A model generated the notes under the pieces. It saw only the letters and a list, made by a program, of their open reading frames with translations. It did no database searches and was not told the origin of the DNA. Below are positions 34,252 to 43,003 of a DNA stretch of 64,000 nt, piece by piece. The stretch spans positions 2,914,001 through 2,978,000 of the forward strand of contig OZ253455.1 of NCBI GenBank assembly GCA_965261195.1. Reading direction: 5' to 3'. The first letter of the stretch is position 1, and each line of letters opens with the position of its first letter. This DNA comes from Bin87 sp965261195 (GTDB taxonomy: Bacteria; Chloroflexota; Dehalococcoidia; Lucifugimonadales; UBA3495). A program made the position numbers and the translations under genes.

Positions 34252-35208
34252 ATGCAAAAATATGTCCTGCGCAGAGTTTTGTTGGCCATCCCGGCGCTCA
34301 TTGGCATCACTATTATCATCTTCCTGGTGATGCGTATACTGCCGGGCGATGTGCTCACGGTAATGTTTGGTGAGGAAGGAACCCTTCAGCTTAGCGAGGA
34401 AGACCGCACGCGCATTATCGCCAGCCTGGGTCTCGACAAGCCAATCTACCTGCAGTATGTGGACTGGCTGCAAGACATCGTCACCTTGAAGCTGGGCCAA
34501 TCTTTCTGGCGCTCCAGTTCAGTAATGGATCTCATAATTAGTCGTGGACCAATCACGCTCGAAATCGCTATTATTTCGGTAGTTTTGTCGTGGGTGGTCG
34601 GCCTGCCGGTGGGGATTCTGGCGGCTATGAAACGAAACAGTATGATGGACTATGCCGGCCGGTTTTTCTCCATACTTTTCCTCGCCATCCCCAACTTCTG
34701 GCTGGGCACGCTAATTGTGCTGACGCTGGTGTTGACGTTGCAATGGAAAGCGCCGCTGGAAGTGATCAACCTGTGGGAAAATCCCTGGCAAAACCTGCAA
34801 ATCGTGTGGGGGCCGGCTTTGGTATTGGGTGTCGGCCAAGCCGCTTACGTTTCCCGCATGGCGCGGTCGGCGCTGCTTGAGACCATCCACGAGGATTACA
34901 TACGGACGGCGCGGGCAAAGGGGTTGGCCGAGCGAATGGTAATTGCCCGCCACGCCCTGCGTAACGCCATTATGCCGGTAATCACCCTCTCCGGGGTTTT
35001 GCTCGGATTCCTCATTGGCGGTTCGGTGGCGGTGGAGCAGGCTTTTGGAGTGCCTGGCCTGGGTCGGACCCTGGTGTCCGCCTTCCTGGAGCGCGATTAC
35101 GTAGTGATCCAGAACCTGGTATTGCTATATGGCGTTATATTCGTGTTGACCAACCTGCTGGTTGACATTTCTTACGCATGGATCGACCCCCGTATCCGAT
35201 ACAGCTAA
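34252..35208 (+). CDS. ABC transporter permease, DppB/OppB family
   Basis: A 318-residue inner-membrane permease that opens YVLRRVLLAIPALIGITIII, the constant N-terminus of the OppB/DppB group. It has the EAA-type loop near its end (DYIRTARAKGLAERMVIARH). About six transmembrane segments are evident. It pairs with the DppC-like gene that follows after 25 bp. Together they form the channel for the substrate delivered by the upstream lipoprotein. Confidence 0.93.
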   Translation: MQKYVLRRVLLAIPALIGITIIIFLVMRILPGDVLTVMFGEEGTLQLSEEDRTRIIASLGLDKPIYLQYVDWLQDIVTLKLGQSFWRSSSVMDLIISRGPITLEIAIISVVLSWVVGLPVGILAAMKRNSMMDYAGRFFSILFLAIPNFWLGTLIVLTLVLTLQWKAPLEVINLWENPWQNLQIVWGPALVLGVGQAAYVSRMARSALLETIHEDYIRTARAKGLAERMVIARHALRNAIMPVITLSGVLLGFLIGGSVAVEQAFGVPGLGRTLVSAFLERDYVVIQNLVLLYGVIFVLTNLLVDISYAWIDPRIRYS

Positions 35209-35233
35209 CCAACCGTGTATCAGGAGCGTCTTC

Positions 35234-36160
35234 GTGGCACAGGAAACTAACATCACTACTACCGGACCCGCTGGCGAAGTTCTCGTCGAACGAGAGTCTC
35301 CACGTCGCTCCGGCTGGCTGCAGGGCATCGTTAATTTTTGCCGACGCAACCCGTTGGGGGCGATCAGTGGGGTTCTGATTATCATCGTACTCAGCGTCGC
35401 TATTTTTGCGCCGGTAGTCGCCACCCACGACCCGATACTAGAAGCCGACTTCAAGTCCTTGCGCGAGGCGCCTACCGCCGATCACTGGCTGGGAACTGAC
35501 GATATTGGCCGTGACCTTTACAGCCGTATTGTGCATGGCGCGCGCGTGTCGTTGTTTGTGGCCTTTATGGCGGTTATGGTGGGGGATCTCTTTGGCGCGG
35601 CTTGGGGTGTCGCCAGCGGTTACATCGGCGGGCGCTTCGATATGTACAGTCAGCGTTTCCTGGAATTGCTGATGTCCTTCCCTACACTGATTCTGGCGAT
35701 GCTCCTAGTGCTGGCGATGGGCGCCGGTGTCTGGACTGTAATCGTTGCTATCAGCATCACCAGGATTCCGTTATCGGTGCGCGTGGTACGCTCGGTAACT
35801 CTTAGCGTCAAGGAAAACGCTTACGTGGATGCGGCCATGGCCATCGGCGCATCCAATATTCGCATCATGCTCTACCACGTTGCCCCTCAGTGTGTGGCCC
35901 CCTGGCTCGTGCTGGCAACTGCTCACTTGGGATCGGTCATCATCCTGGAAGCTTCCCTCGGATTCCTGGGTGTAGGCGTGCCGCTCCCAACTGCAACCTG
36001 GGGCAATATGCTGGGTGGAACCGTGGCGGCCGGCCTATTCCCCCGCTGGTGGATGGTACTGTTCCCCGGACTAGCCATCACTATCGCAGTGCTGGCCTTC
36101 AACCTGTTTGGTGATTCCATCCGCGATGTCCTCGACCCCAAGCTGCGCGGGCGGACGTAG
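35234..36160 (+). CDS. ABC transporter permease, DppC/OppC family
   Basis: A 308-residue permease with the DppC features FCRRNPLGAISGVLIIIVLS, HWLGTDDIGRDLYSRIVHGA, and the EAA loop AYVDAAMAIGASNIRI. The GTG at 35234 is chosen as start because AGGAG precedes it; the longer frame would overlap the upstream permease by some 45 bp without a ribosome site. No ATPase (DppD/DppF) gene follows, which is unusual for this operon type. An ATPase must be supplied from another locus. Confidence 0.92.
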   Translation: MAQETNITTTGPAGEVLVERESPRRSGWLQGIVNFCRRNPLGAISGVLIIIVLSVAIFAPVVATHDPILEADFKSLREAPTADHWLGTDDIGRDLYSRIVHGARVSLFVAFMAVMVGDLFGAAWGVASGYIGGRFDMYSQRFLELLMSFPTLILAMLLVLAMGAGVWTVIVAISITRIPLSVRVVRSVTLSVKENAYVDAAMAIGASNIRIMLYHVAPQCVAPWLVLATAHLGSVIILEASLGFLGVGVPLPTATWGNMLGGTVAAGLFPRWWMVLFPGLAITIAVLAFNLFGDSIRDVLDPKLRGRT

Positions 36161-36203
36161 TTCGCTGGTACAGTATTTCGCCCGCGATACGCGCCACGTT
36201 GGT

Positions 36204-36233
36204 GACCCGTGTTGAGATCCTTCAACATGGGTC
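36204..36233 (+). terminator. Hairpin at the end of the importer operon
   Basis: GACCCGTGTTGA and TCAACATGGGTC form a 12-bp stem with one G-T pair and a six-base loop. It is followed by GCCCCTCTTT, a poor T-tract. It overlaps the possible starts of the next gene and so may control its translation as well. Confidence 0.5.
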
Positions 36234-37510
36234 GCCCCTCTTTGCTCAGCTACCGATTCTGGCCGGCATTGCTGGTGGTGGCAGTGTTGCTGGCGGCCTT
36301 CTGGAGCTTTAAGGCTTTTCAGATTGGCCCGTTACTCAACGCACCTCCGGGCCCCACTACCAACGCCGCGTCTGCCTCGACGCCGGGTGACTGGGCTTCC
36401 GGACGCGCCAACCTTGAAAGTACCGGCTGGACTGCCAACGCCCTGACCGTGGCGCCTTTGGCGCGCGTCTGGGAATACGAAGCGGCCGGCCTTATTCTGG
36501 CTACGCCTGCTGTTGTGGATGGGCGGGTTTACATTACGACTGAGTCCGGGATGGCCGCGGCCCTGGATGCGAGCACCGGGCAGGCGCTTTGGACTTACGA
36601 GATTGGTTCTCCTTCCGACAGTTCTCCGGCGGTAACCGAGTCGGCGGTGTATTTCGGCTCGCGCGACCATCGTGTTGTGGCTCTGGACCGGGACACCGGC
36701 GCCCCGCTGTGGGAGCATAGCTTGGGCAACATCGTCCTGGGTTCCCCCATTGTTGCCGACGGGACGCTGTATATCGGTTCTACCAATGGTGCGGTGGAAG
36801 CGCTGGACGCCAGCACCGGAGAGCGGCGTTGGTCGGCAAACGCCAACGGCTGGGTCGTTGGCCACGTCGCCTCCGACGGCGACGTGGTGGCCGCAACGTC
36901 TTTGGGAGAAAGGTTCATCACCGTGGACCCGGCTACGGGCCGGCGTCTGCTCAATTTCTATTCCGGTACACCCGTCGCCGGCGGGCCAATCATGGCCGAA
37001 GGCCGCGCCTATTTTGTCACCAATCGCGGCGGTGTCTGGGCCGTTGACCCCCGGGCCGTTAGCCAACCATTCAGCCGTTTCGCTTACGTTGCCAAGGTCA
37101 ACTTCTTTGCCTGGCAGTTGCGCGACGACCCTCCGCGGCAGGTGGGCAGCATTTGGGTGAGTTCGGCGCGCGGTCGGGTGAAACACAGTCCGGTGTACGC
37201 CAATGGCAACCTGATGGTCGTCAACGAAGCGGGGCGTATTACGGCGTTCAATGCCGCATCCGGTGCAGTGATTTGGGAGCGTGATCTGGAAATTGAGGTC
37301 GTTGCCGAACCGGTGGCCGCTGGGGAAACGTTGCTCATTGCCACCAACGACCGACGCCTGCTCGCGTTCAATACCTCTACCGGCGCAACGGTGTGGGAGC
37401 ATAATCTGGTGAACGTGAACCTGTCAGCGGCGCCGGCAATCGCAGATGGCGCCCTGTATCTACCCACCTCCGATGGGCGGTTACTGGCGATGCGCGGCCA
37501 GGCTCCGTGA
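36227..37510 (+). CDS. Membrane-anchored PQQ-like beta-propeller repeat protein
   Basis: A ~427-residue protein with an N-terminal hydrophobic anchor (FWPALLVVAVLLAAFWSF). It is then built from about seven blade repeats of the kind LDASTGQALWTYEIGSPSDS and ALDRDTGAPLWEHSLGNIVL. This is the BamB/PQQ-enzyme propeller, but no dehydrogenase catalytic residues are evident. It would sit outside the membrane as a scaffold or binding protein. The ATG at 36227 lies inside the hairpin; GTG at 36209 and TTG at 36212 are alternatives. It follows the importer genes, but the hairpin suggests separate control. Confidence 0.82.
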   Translation: MGRPSLLSYRFWPALLVVAVLLAAFWSFKAFQIGPLLNAPPGPTTNAASASTPGDWASGRANLESTGWTANALTVAPLARVWEYEAAGLILATPAVVDGRVYITTESGMAAALDASTGQALWTYEIGSPSDSSPAVTESAVYFGSRDHRVVALDRDTGAPLWEHSLGNIVLGSPIVADGTLYIGSTNGAVEALDASTGERRWSANANGWVVGHVASDGDVVAATSLGERFITVDPATGRRLLNFYSGTPVAGGPIMAEGRAYFVTNRGGVWAVDPRAVSQPFSRFAYVAKVNFFAWQLRDDPPRQVGSIWVSSARGRVKHSPVYANGNLMVVNEAGRITAFNAASGAVIWERDLEIEVVAEPVAAGETLLIATNDRRLLAFNTSTGATVWEHNLVNVNLSAAPAIADGALYLPTSDGRLLAMRGQAP

Positions 37511-37512
37511 TG

Positions 37513-37541
37513 TTGACGCGTTTTGCGGCCCAACCTATACT
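37513..37541 (+). promoter_or_regulatory. Sigma-70-type promoter for tam
   Basis: TTGACG at 37513-37518 and TATACT at 37536-37541 have a 17-bp spacer; each box matches consensus at five of six positions. It lies 57 bp before the ATG of the methyltransferase gene. Confidence 0.65.
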
Positions 37542-37597
37542 CGCCGCAATCAATTCAATATCCGAGAGCGGGCAAGCGAGAGTAGGCAAGCGCAACC

Positions 37598-38422
37598 ATG
37601 ACCCAAGCCACACCCCACCAGAGAGACATCGCCGGCGAATCCTGGGACCCGGGGCAGTACCTCAAATTCGCTGATCACCGGCTCCGGCCCGCTTTGGACT
37701 TGATGGGCCGCATTCCGCTGGAAAACCCGCAAGTCATTTATGACCTGGGCTGCGGCAGCGGCAACGTGGCGCGCCTGCTCGCCGACCGTTGGCCCGCCAC
37801 CGATGTCGTTGGCGTTGACAACTCGCCCGAGATGCTCACCGAGGCTGCCGATTCACCGTCCCGGGTGCGCTGGGAGCACGGCGACCTGGCCAACTGGAAA
37901 CCGGACGCCCCGCCTTCAGTCCTGTATTCAAATGCTGTTATCCAATGGGTGCCCGACCACCAGGAACTCATTCCCCGCCTGTGGGCGATGTTGCCGCCGG
38001 GCGGATGCCTGGCGGTGCAGGCCCCGCTGAGTTGGGATATGCCATCTCACCACATCATGCGCGAAACTCTGGCCGACGGCGGAACCGGCGGGAAACCCAT
38101 CGGGAGCGCCGAATTGCGGGAGGCAGTCGGCAATCGGTGGGTGCAGGATCCTGATTTCTACTACGAACTGCTGGCTCCCAAATCCGCCCATCTGGATGTG
38201 TGGACGACCGAATACCAGCACGTTTTGACTGGCGACGATGCCGTTCTGGAGTGGGTAACGAGCACCGGCCTGCGGCCCATACTGAACGGCCTGGACGACG
38301 GCGAGCGGGATGTTTACGTGGCGGAATACCGGCGGCGTCTGAACCAGGCATATCCCAGGCGCGACGACGGCGTTACCTTGTACCCGTTCCGGAGGCTGTT
38401 TTTCGTCGCCGTGCGGCGGTAA
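37598..38422 (+). CDS. tam: Trans-aconitate 2-methyltransferase
   Basis: A 274-residue protein that follows the Tam pattern closely. WDPGQYLKFADHRLRPALDL is followed by IYDLGCGSGNVARLLADRWP (SAM motif I), VVGVDNSPEML, SNAVIQWVPDH and LPPGGCLAVQAPLSWDMPSH. It methylates trans-aconitate, a spontaneous and inhibitory isomer of the TCA intermediate cis-aconitate. It is monocistronic with its own good promoter and is followed by a palindromic repeat. Confidence 0.92.
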   Translation: MTQATPHQRDIAGESWDPGQYLKFADHRLRPALDLMGRIPLENPQVIYDLGCGSGNVARLLADRWPATDVVGVDNSPEMLTEAADSPSRVRWEHGDLANWKPDAPPSVLYSNAVIQWVPDHQELIPRLWAMLPPGGCLAVQAPLSWDMPSHHIMRETLADGGTGGKPIGSAELREAVGNRWVQDPDFYYELLAPKSAHLDVWTTEYQHVLTGDDAVLEWVTSTGLRPILNGLDDGERDVYVAEYRRRLNQAYPRRDDGVTLYPFRRLFFVAVRR

Positions 38423-38434
38423 GTTTTTGTATTG

Positions 38435-38498
38435 GCATGGATGTACAGGATATATGGGATGGATTAAACATTATCCTGTCCATCCTGTGCATCCATGC
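38435..38498. repeat. GCATGGATG palindromic repeat element (full copy)
   Basis: GCATGGATGTACAGGATATA on the left pairs imperfectly with TATCCTGTCCATCC...GCATCCATGC on the right, around a short AT-rich loop. It is a 64-bp imperfect palindrome in the gap between two convergently neutral genes. It could form a transcript hairpin. Confidence 0.8.
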
Positions 38499-38527
38499 GA
38501 AAATTGTACGCGTAAAAGAGGTGCAAC

Positions 38528-39466
38528 ATGACGGTTCTAGTAATGGGCGGCGCCGGTTTCATCGGCCCACGGGTGATTCGCAAACTGGTGGAACGCGGTG
38601 AGCAGGTTTATGCCACCGACATCAACCCGATTCTCGACATCCCCGGCGTTGAACGCGATGCAATCCGGAGCGCCCGCGTTGACATCACCGACTTCGAGCA
38701 GGTGACTCGCTCCATCGTCGAGTCGGAACCCGACCGCATCATCAACCTGGCCTACCTGCTGGGCGGCGGCGAGGGCAACCCGCACCATCAGATGCGCCTG
38801 AACATCCTGGGCATGGACAACTGCTTCGAAGCGGCGCGCTTGTTGGGCGTCAATCGGGTGGTTTATGCCAGTTCAGTGGCGGTCAGCGGCCAGCAGTCCA
38901 ACTTCGGCGACCGCCTGGCCACCGAGGACGACGGCACCTTTGGCACCAGCCAGTATGCCGTACACAAGATTTTCAACGAGTTCCAGGCCAAGATGTTCAA
39001 TGAGAACTACGGTATGTCCATCACCGGAATCCGGCCGGCCAACGTGACCGGCCCGGACAAGGTGCGCGGCTCGGTCGACCATGTGCGCTGCGTAACGCTG
39101 CCGGCGCGCGGCGAACCGGTCAGCTTTCCCTACCAGGAGATGATGCGGCTGCCCATCCACGTTGAGGACATCGCGGAGGCATTTGTGCGGGTGTCGCTGG
39201 TGGACCGGAGCGAATCCGAGATTTACAACTCCGGCGGCACCGCAATCAGCCTGGGCGACCTGGCCGAGATGGTGCAGGGCTACCTGCCGGATGCGCAGAT
39301 CAGCTTCGACGACCCAGGTGGACGAGAACACTCCGGCAACTACCTGGTAGACAACAGCCGCCTGCTCAACGAGTTCGAGCTGGCCTATGCGCCACTATCC
39401 CAGCGCGTACTGGAAATTATCAACGACGTGCGGGCCGACGAGGGGCTGCCGCTGGTTTCGGGGTAA
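38528..39466 (+). CDS. NAD-dependent epimerase/dehydratase family (extended SDR)
   Basis: A 312-residue extended SDR: VLVMGGAGFIGPRVIRKL cofactor motif, DITDFEQV, VVYASSVAVSG with the serine, and SQYAVHK with the YxxxK pair. It resembles nucleoside-diphosphate-sugar epimerases and related dehydrogenases. Here no sugar-nucleotide genes are adjacent, so the substrate is open. GAGGTG precedes the ATG. A clear intrinsic terminator follows at 39492-39517. Confidence 0.88.
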   Translation: MTVLVMGGAGFIGPRVIRKLVERGEQVYATDINPILDIPGVERDAIRSARVDITDFEQVTRSIVESEPDRIINLAYLLGGGEGNPHHQMRLNILGMDNCFEAARLLGVNRVVYASSVAVSGQQSNFGDRLATEDDGTFGTSQYAVHKIFNEFQAKMFNENYGMSITGIRPANVTGPDKVRGSVDHVRCVTLPARGEPVSFPYQEMMRLPIHVEDIAEAFVRVSLVDRSESEIYNSGGTAISLGDLAEMVQGYLPDAQISFDDPGGREHSGNYLVDNSRLLNEFELAYAPLSQRVLEIINDVRADEGLPLVSG

Positions 39467-39491
39467 GGGAGTGGCCCTCATCCCGGCCCCT

Positions 39492-39517
39492 CTCCCTGGG
39501 GAGCAGGGAGGGTTTTT
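39492..39517 (+). terminator. Intrinsic terminator after the epimerase gene
   Basis: CTCCCTG and CAGGGAG form a 7-bp GC-rich stem with a GGGAG loop, followed by GGTTTTT. It starts 26 bp after the stop codon. Confidence 0.72.
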
Positions 39518-39546
39518 GCATGGATGTACAGGATGGACGGGATTTT
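39518..39546. repeat. Half-copy of the GCATGGATG dispersed repeat
   Basis: GCATGGATGTACAGGATGGA followed by CGGGATTTT matches one arm of the palindromic family. It directly adjoins the T-tract of the terminator. Confidence 0.75.
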
Positions 39547-39572
39547 GGGTTGGGATGAGGGTAACTGTCCGC

Positions 39573-41153
39573 TCAGGAGCGGGCAGTGGGGTAGGGTAGG
39601 TGTTCTCCGATGTAGCCGACGATGAACGTGTCAGTAAGGTCATCTCGGTCGAAGTAGATTTGCAATCCCCCACTCGATCCCTGGTAGGTCAGATGCCGTT
39701 CAATGGTAACGAGTCGCCCTTGTTCCTGGTCGCTGAAAGACCGTTTGTCTCCGTAACGAGACATCGTGAATGCTGACTCACTGTCAGCGTGCTTCCAGCC
39801 GGTGACGTCGACGAAATAGTTGTCCCAAGGGCCGATGTTGCCACTCGGCGTGTTGTACCAGGCTTGCGCCAACCGATTGATGGCGTCCAGGGCCGCCAGA
39901 ATCTCCACGCCATTCGGTCGGGGCTTGCCGTAGTCTTCAAGTGGTTTCGTGCAGTTGGTAAGGAAACGCAGTTTGGGGAATCGTTCCGGAGCAGTGATAC
40001 CTCCTATTACTGTCATCACCCGATTAGCGTCCAAATCAACTGTGTCGTCATTCTTGGCGATGCCGTCCGTTTCCGCGGCCTCTGCATCAGTATCCTGGTA
40101 TTCGTACTGCTTCAGCTTTTCTTGCAGCACGGCAATCGTGGCTTTGGCTTCATCGAGCTGGTCTTCCAGCACATAAACGCGTTGCTGCCGAGCAACATTC
40201 TCAGGGCGGTCCACTTCCGCGAGGTCTTCTTTCGGCTGGGTCGTTGATTCAACAATCGCTTCTGCCCTAACTTTGGCGTCTGTCGCCAACGAAGCAGCCT
40301 GAATTGAGGTAGTGGATTCCAGCAATTCCATCAAAAGCAAGGCGTTGCGGTTGGGGATTTCGTTGATGGCGCGGTCCCGTTCTGCTTTGAGGAAAGTAGC
40401 AGCCGGCTCGTAATCGGATTCCGCCATCAATAACCTATGGCCATCAGCGTTTGCGTGGCGTGAAAACAGCGCGATTCTTGCCCTGACCCAACCGTAAAGT
40501 TGCTCCATTGACAACTCCAAGCCAATTGTCAATCGCTCCGACGCATTGAGTGTGCCGACGCCGGCCCAATCACTATGTTCCGCCGCCAGTTCTAGAAAAT
40601 CACTTTCCGTTTGACCGTCCTCAGCTAGGACAATAGTCATGTCTCCTCGTCCGAACAAGTCGTCGATGCCGGACACCGACTCCTTTTTATTTGCGCCGGA
40701 TTTCCCGGCGTCGGAACGGTTGGAATCGATTCCCCGCATGAGACCGTCCAGACCGTCGATGCCAGCTTCCGCATTATCGTTCCACGGCAGCACATCGGCT
40801 GGCAGTGCGGCGGGCCAGTTGGTAACAGACACCAGGTAGCCGCCGGGTTGCGTTGATTCCGCCGGCGTGTAAGTCATCAGATAACTCACGTAGGGCGTTT
40901 CGATCCCGGGATGCCGGTAGCGAACGCTGACGAGTTGACACTGCTTGATGACGGGCGACACCGGTTTGGACAGGCTGATAGTCAGATTATCCTGCTCATA
41001 TCTCCGGATGGGCAGAGCGCCGCCTAATGCCTTGCGCGCCGGATCGTGGTAGCTGCCAGCGTGGGCTACTGCCCAATCGCGGGCCAATTTCTCGGCGTTA
41101 CGCATCTGATTCTGACTGCCTATCAACTGAATTCGTTGCGTCATTCCTAGCAT
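39573..41153 (-). CDS. Large protein of unknown function with central coiled coil
   Basis: A ~526-residue soluble protein I do not recognise. A mixed N-terminal region with IRRYEQDNLTISLSKPV is followed by a helical section. Around residues 310-350 there is a clear coiled coil (VYVLEDQLDEAKATIAVLQE). A C-terminal domain contains WYNTPSGNIGPWDNYFVDV and ends with GGLQIYFDRDDLTDTFIVGY then IGEHLPYPT. That last block looks like a conserved module. An acidic linker separates them. ATG at 41153 with GAGGTAGG upstream is chosen over GTG at 41159. Its composition is a little less GC-rich than its neighbours. There is no signal peptide or membrane segment. Confidence 0.6.
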   Translation of the reverse strand: MLGMTQRIQLIGSQNQMRNAEKLARDWAVAHAGSYHDPARKALGGALPIRRYEQDNLTISLSKPVSPVIKQCQLVSVRYRHPGIETPYVSYLMTYTPAESTQPGGYLVSVTNWPAALPADVLPWNDNAEAGIDGLDGLMRGIDSNRSDAGKSGANKKESVSGIDDLFGRGDMTIVLAEDGQTESDFLELAAEHSDWAGVGTLNASERLTIGLELSMEQLYGWVRARIALFSRHANADGHRLLMAESDYEPAATFLKAERDRAINEIPNRNALLLMELLESTTSIQAASLATDAKVRAEAIVESTTQPKEDLAEVDRPENVARQQRVYVLEDQLDEAKATIAVLQEKLKQYEYQDTDAEAAETDGIAKNDDTVDLDANRVMTVIGGITAPERFPKLRFLTNCTKPLEDYGKPRPNGVEILAALDAINRLAQAWYNTPSGNIGPWDNYFVDVTGWKHADSESAFTMSRYGDKRSFSDQEQGRLVTIERHLTYQGSSGGLQIYFDRDDLTDTFIVGYIGEHLPYPTARS

Positions 41154-41189
41154 CTTCACCTACCTCGTGCTCGTTAAATCGGAATTTCC

Positions 41190-41195
41190 ATTATA
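41190..41195 (-). promoter_or_regulatory. -10 box for the coiled-coil protein gene
   Basis: A perfect TATAAT on the minus strand lies 37 bp before the ATG at 41153, in the divergent region shared with the LLM gene. No good -35 is evident at 17 bp. Confidence 0.42.
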
Positions 41196-41210
41196 CCCAA
41201 ACCGCCTTGC

Positions 41211-41239
41211 TTGCCGCCGCACCACATCCCCCATATAAT
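41211..41239 (+). promoter_or_regulatory. Sigma-70-type promoter for the LLM oxidoreductase gene
   Basis: TTGCCG at 41211-41216 and a perfect TATAAT at 41234-41239 are 17 bp apart. The ATG follows at 41325, leaving an ~80-nt leader. Confidence 0.58.
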
Positions 41240-41324
41240 GCGGCCATAACGGTTCAACAGGCTGCGCAACTCCACGAGTGCGGGCCGCGGACTACCCAAG
41301 GGTTTGCACGGAGGAGGTTCCCCA

Positions 41325-42497
41325 ATGGCGTTACCTGATCGGATGAAATTTGGCATTTTTATGGGCCCTTTCCACCGGGCCGGCGAGAACCCCACCCTGG
41401 CGCTGGAGCGCGACCTCGAACTCGTGCAATGGCTGGACTATCTTGGTTTTGACGAAGCCTGGATTGGTGAACACCATAGCGCCGGCTGGGAAATCATCTC
41501 GTCGCCCGAGATTTTCATTGGCGTCGCCGCCGACCGCACCAAGCACATCAAACTGGGCACCGGCGTGGTCAGTCTCCCTTATCACCATCCCTTTATGGTG
41601 GCTAACTGGATGACCCAGCTCGACCACATGACCCGTGGCCGCGTGATGCTGGGGGTGGGGCCGGGCGCCCTGCCCGGCGATGCCTACATGATGGGAATTG
41701 ACCCCACCAAGCAGCGCATTCGCATGGACGAAGCCCTGGGCGTGATTATGCGCCTTTTCACTGAGAAGGCGCCGATTACCCACAAGAGCGACTGGTTTGA
41801 GTGTCAGGAAGCCATGCTGCAACTGCGGCCTTACCAGACGCCCCACATGCCGATTTCGGTGGCATCAGTGCAAACGCCCTCCGGCGTATCCCTGGCTGGC
41901 AAACACGGCGCTTCCGTGTTGACCATTACCACACCGCGGGACCCCGCCGCTCCGTCGGGCATCGACCTGAAAGACCTTTGGGACATTTGCGAAGAATCCG
42001 CCGCCGAGCACAACCAGGTGGTTGACCGCTTCGACTGGCGGCTGGTGCTGCCGGTACATCTGGCCGACACCCGTGAGGAAGCGTTTGAGCAGGCCCGGAT
42101 CGGCGCGGGGCGCTACCAGCGTGAATACTTCGAGCATACGATGGGTCGCCCTCAGGTGGTCGATGGGCCGCCCGAAAAAATCATCGACGTGCTGGCCGAA
42201 CGCGGCGCCTGGATTATCGGTACGCCCGATGACTGCATCGAAGGCATCAAACGGCTGGAAGAGCGCAGCGGCGGTTTCGGCGGCTTTATGGTGCAAACCG
42301 TCGACTGGGCCGCCCGCGAGCATATGCTGCATAGCTACGAGCTCATCGCGCGCCACGTGATGCCCCACTTCCAGGGTTCTGCCGATGCTGCCAAGGCCTC
42401 CAACCAGTGGGCCTACGAACGCAACGAATCCCTGATGGCTGGACGCAGTCGCGCCCTGGACCGCGCCCGGGAAGACTACGCCGCGCGCAGCGCCTAA
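41325..42497 (+). CDS. Luciferase-like (LLM class) flavin-dependent oxidoreductase
   Basis: A 390-residue protein close to the bacterial-luciferase/limonene-monooxygenase-like group. Visible are MKFGIFMGPFHRAGENPTLA, LGFDEAWIGEHHSAGWE, IKLGTGVVSLPYHHP and MTRGRVMLGVGPGALPGDAY. The H-H pair in GEHHS and the PYHHP loop are typical. It oxidises an organic substrate with reduced flavin and oxygen, or may use F420. GGAGGAGG upstream of the ATG at 41325 sets the start. It is separate from, and longer than, the LLM protein at 22615. Confidence 0.9.
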   Translation: MALPDRMKFGIFMGPFHRAGENPTLALERDLELVQWLDYLGFDEAWIGEHHSAGWEIISSPEIFIGVAADRTKHIKLGTGVVSLPYHHPFMVANWMTQLDHMTRGRVMLGVGPGALPGDAYMMGIDPTKQRIRMDEALGVIMRLFTEKAPITHKSDWFECQEAMLQLRPYQTPHMPISVASVQTPSGVSLAGKHGASVLTITTPRDPAAPSGIDLKDLWDICEESAAEHNQVVDRFDWRLVLPVHLADTREEAFEQARIGAGRYQREYFEHTMGRPQVVDGPPEKIIDVLAERGAWIIGTPDDCIEGIKRLEERSGGFGGFMVQTVDWAAREHMLHSYELIARHVMPHFQGSADAAKASNQWAYERNESLMAGRSRALDRAREDYAARSA

Positions 42498-42595
42498 CCA
42501 CCCACCCTGATATTGAGGCCGCCGCCGCCGCAACAGCGTGCTGTCGCCCGGCGGCCCATAGCTAGCGCAGGGCAACGCATCAAGAGGGGCTCGTG

Positions 42596-43003
42596 ATGAG
42601 TTTCTGGGATGAGGTCTACAAACTGCGGGAGCAGGGGCAAATCCCACGGGTGTGGACGCGAAAATGCTTGCGGCCTCATCTGCTAGGGCCATATACGCCC
42701 AATTCCATAAATACTATCCCATCAAATCAAAGCATAACCAAGGATGGTAAAGAAATTGGCAACTACGTCAAACACGGGCGAGACCCCAAGGCTTGGCGTG
42801 TTGGACATGGTGAGTTTCAATTAGTTGTTGACCCTGATGATGATGAGGCAACACAGGAGAATGAGCGCCTACGCGCGAAATCTTACTCGATACTGGCCCG
42901 CAACCTGCTGAGCGGCGACCCTTATCCGCTGCGTGGCATCCCGTTGCAGTATGACCACCCGTTTGAGGGGGTTGACTTTTACGAGCGAGAAGCTCAAGGG
43001 TGA
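42596..43003 (+). CDS. Unknown protein in antitoxin position ahead of a VapC-type toxin
   Basis: A 135-residue protein starting MSFWDEVYKLREQGQIPRVW. It shows no obvious DNA-binding fold of the AbrB, RHH or Phd type that normally accompanies VapC. The stretches WRVGHGEFQLVVDPDDDEAT and PYPLRGIPLQYDHPFEGVDF are distinctive but unknown to me. GAGGGG lies upstream of the ATG. Its stop overlaps the GTG of the PIN-domain gene (GTGA), as in toxin-antitoxin operons. It is larger and more charged than usual antitoxins. It may be an unrelated protein that happens to be coupled. Confidence 0.5.
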   Translation: MSFWDEVYKLREQGQIPRVWTRKCLRPHLLGPYTPNSINTIPSNQSITKDGKEIGNYVKHGRDPKAWRVGHGEFQLVVDPDDDEATQENERLRAKSYSILARNLLSGDPYPLRGIPLQYDHPFEGVDFYEREAQG

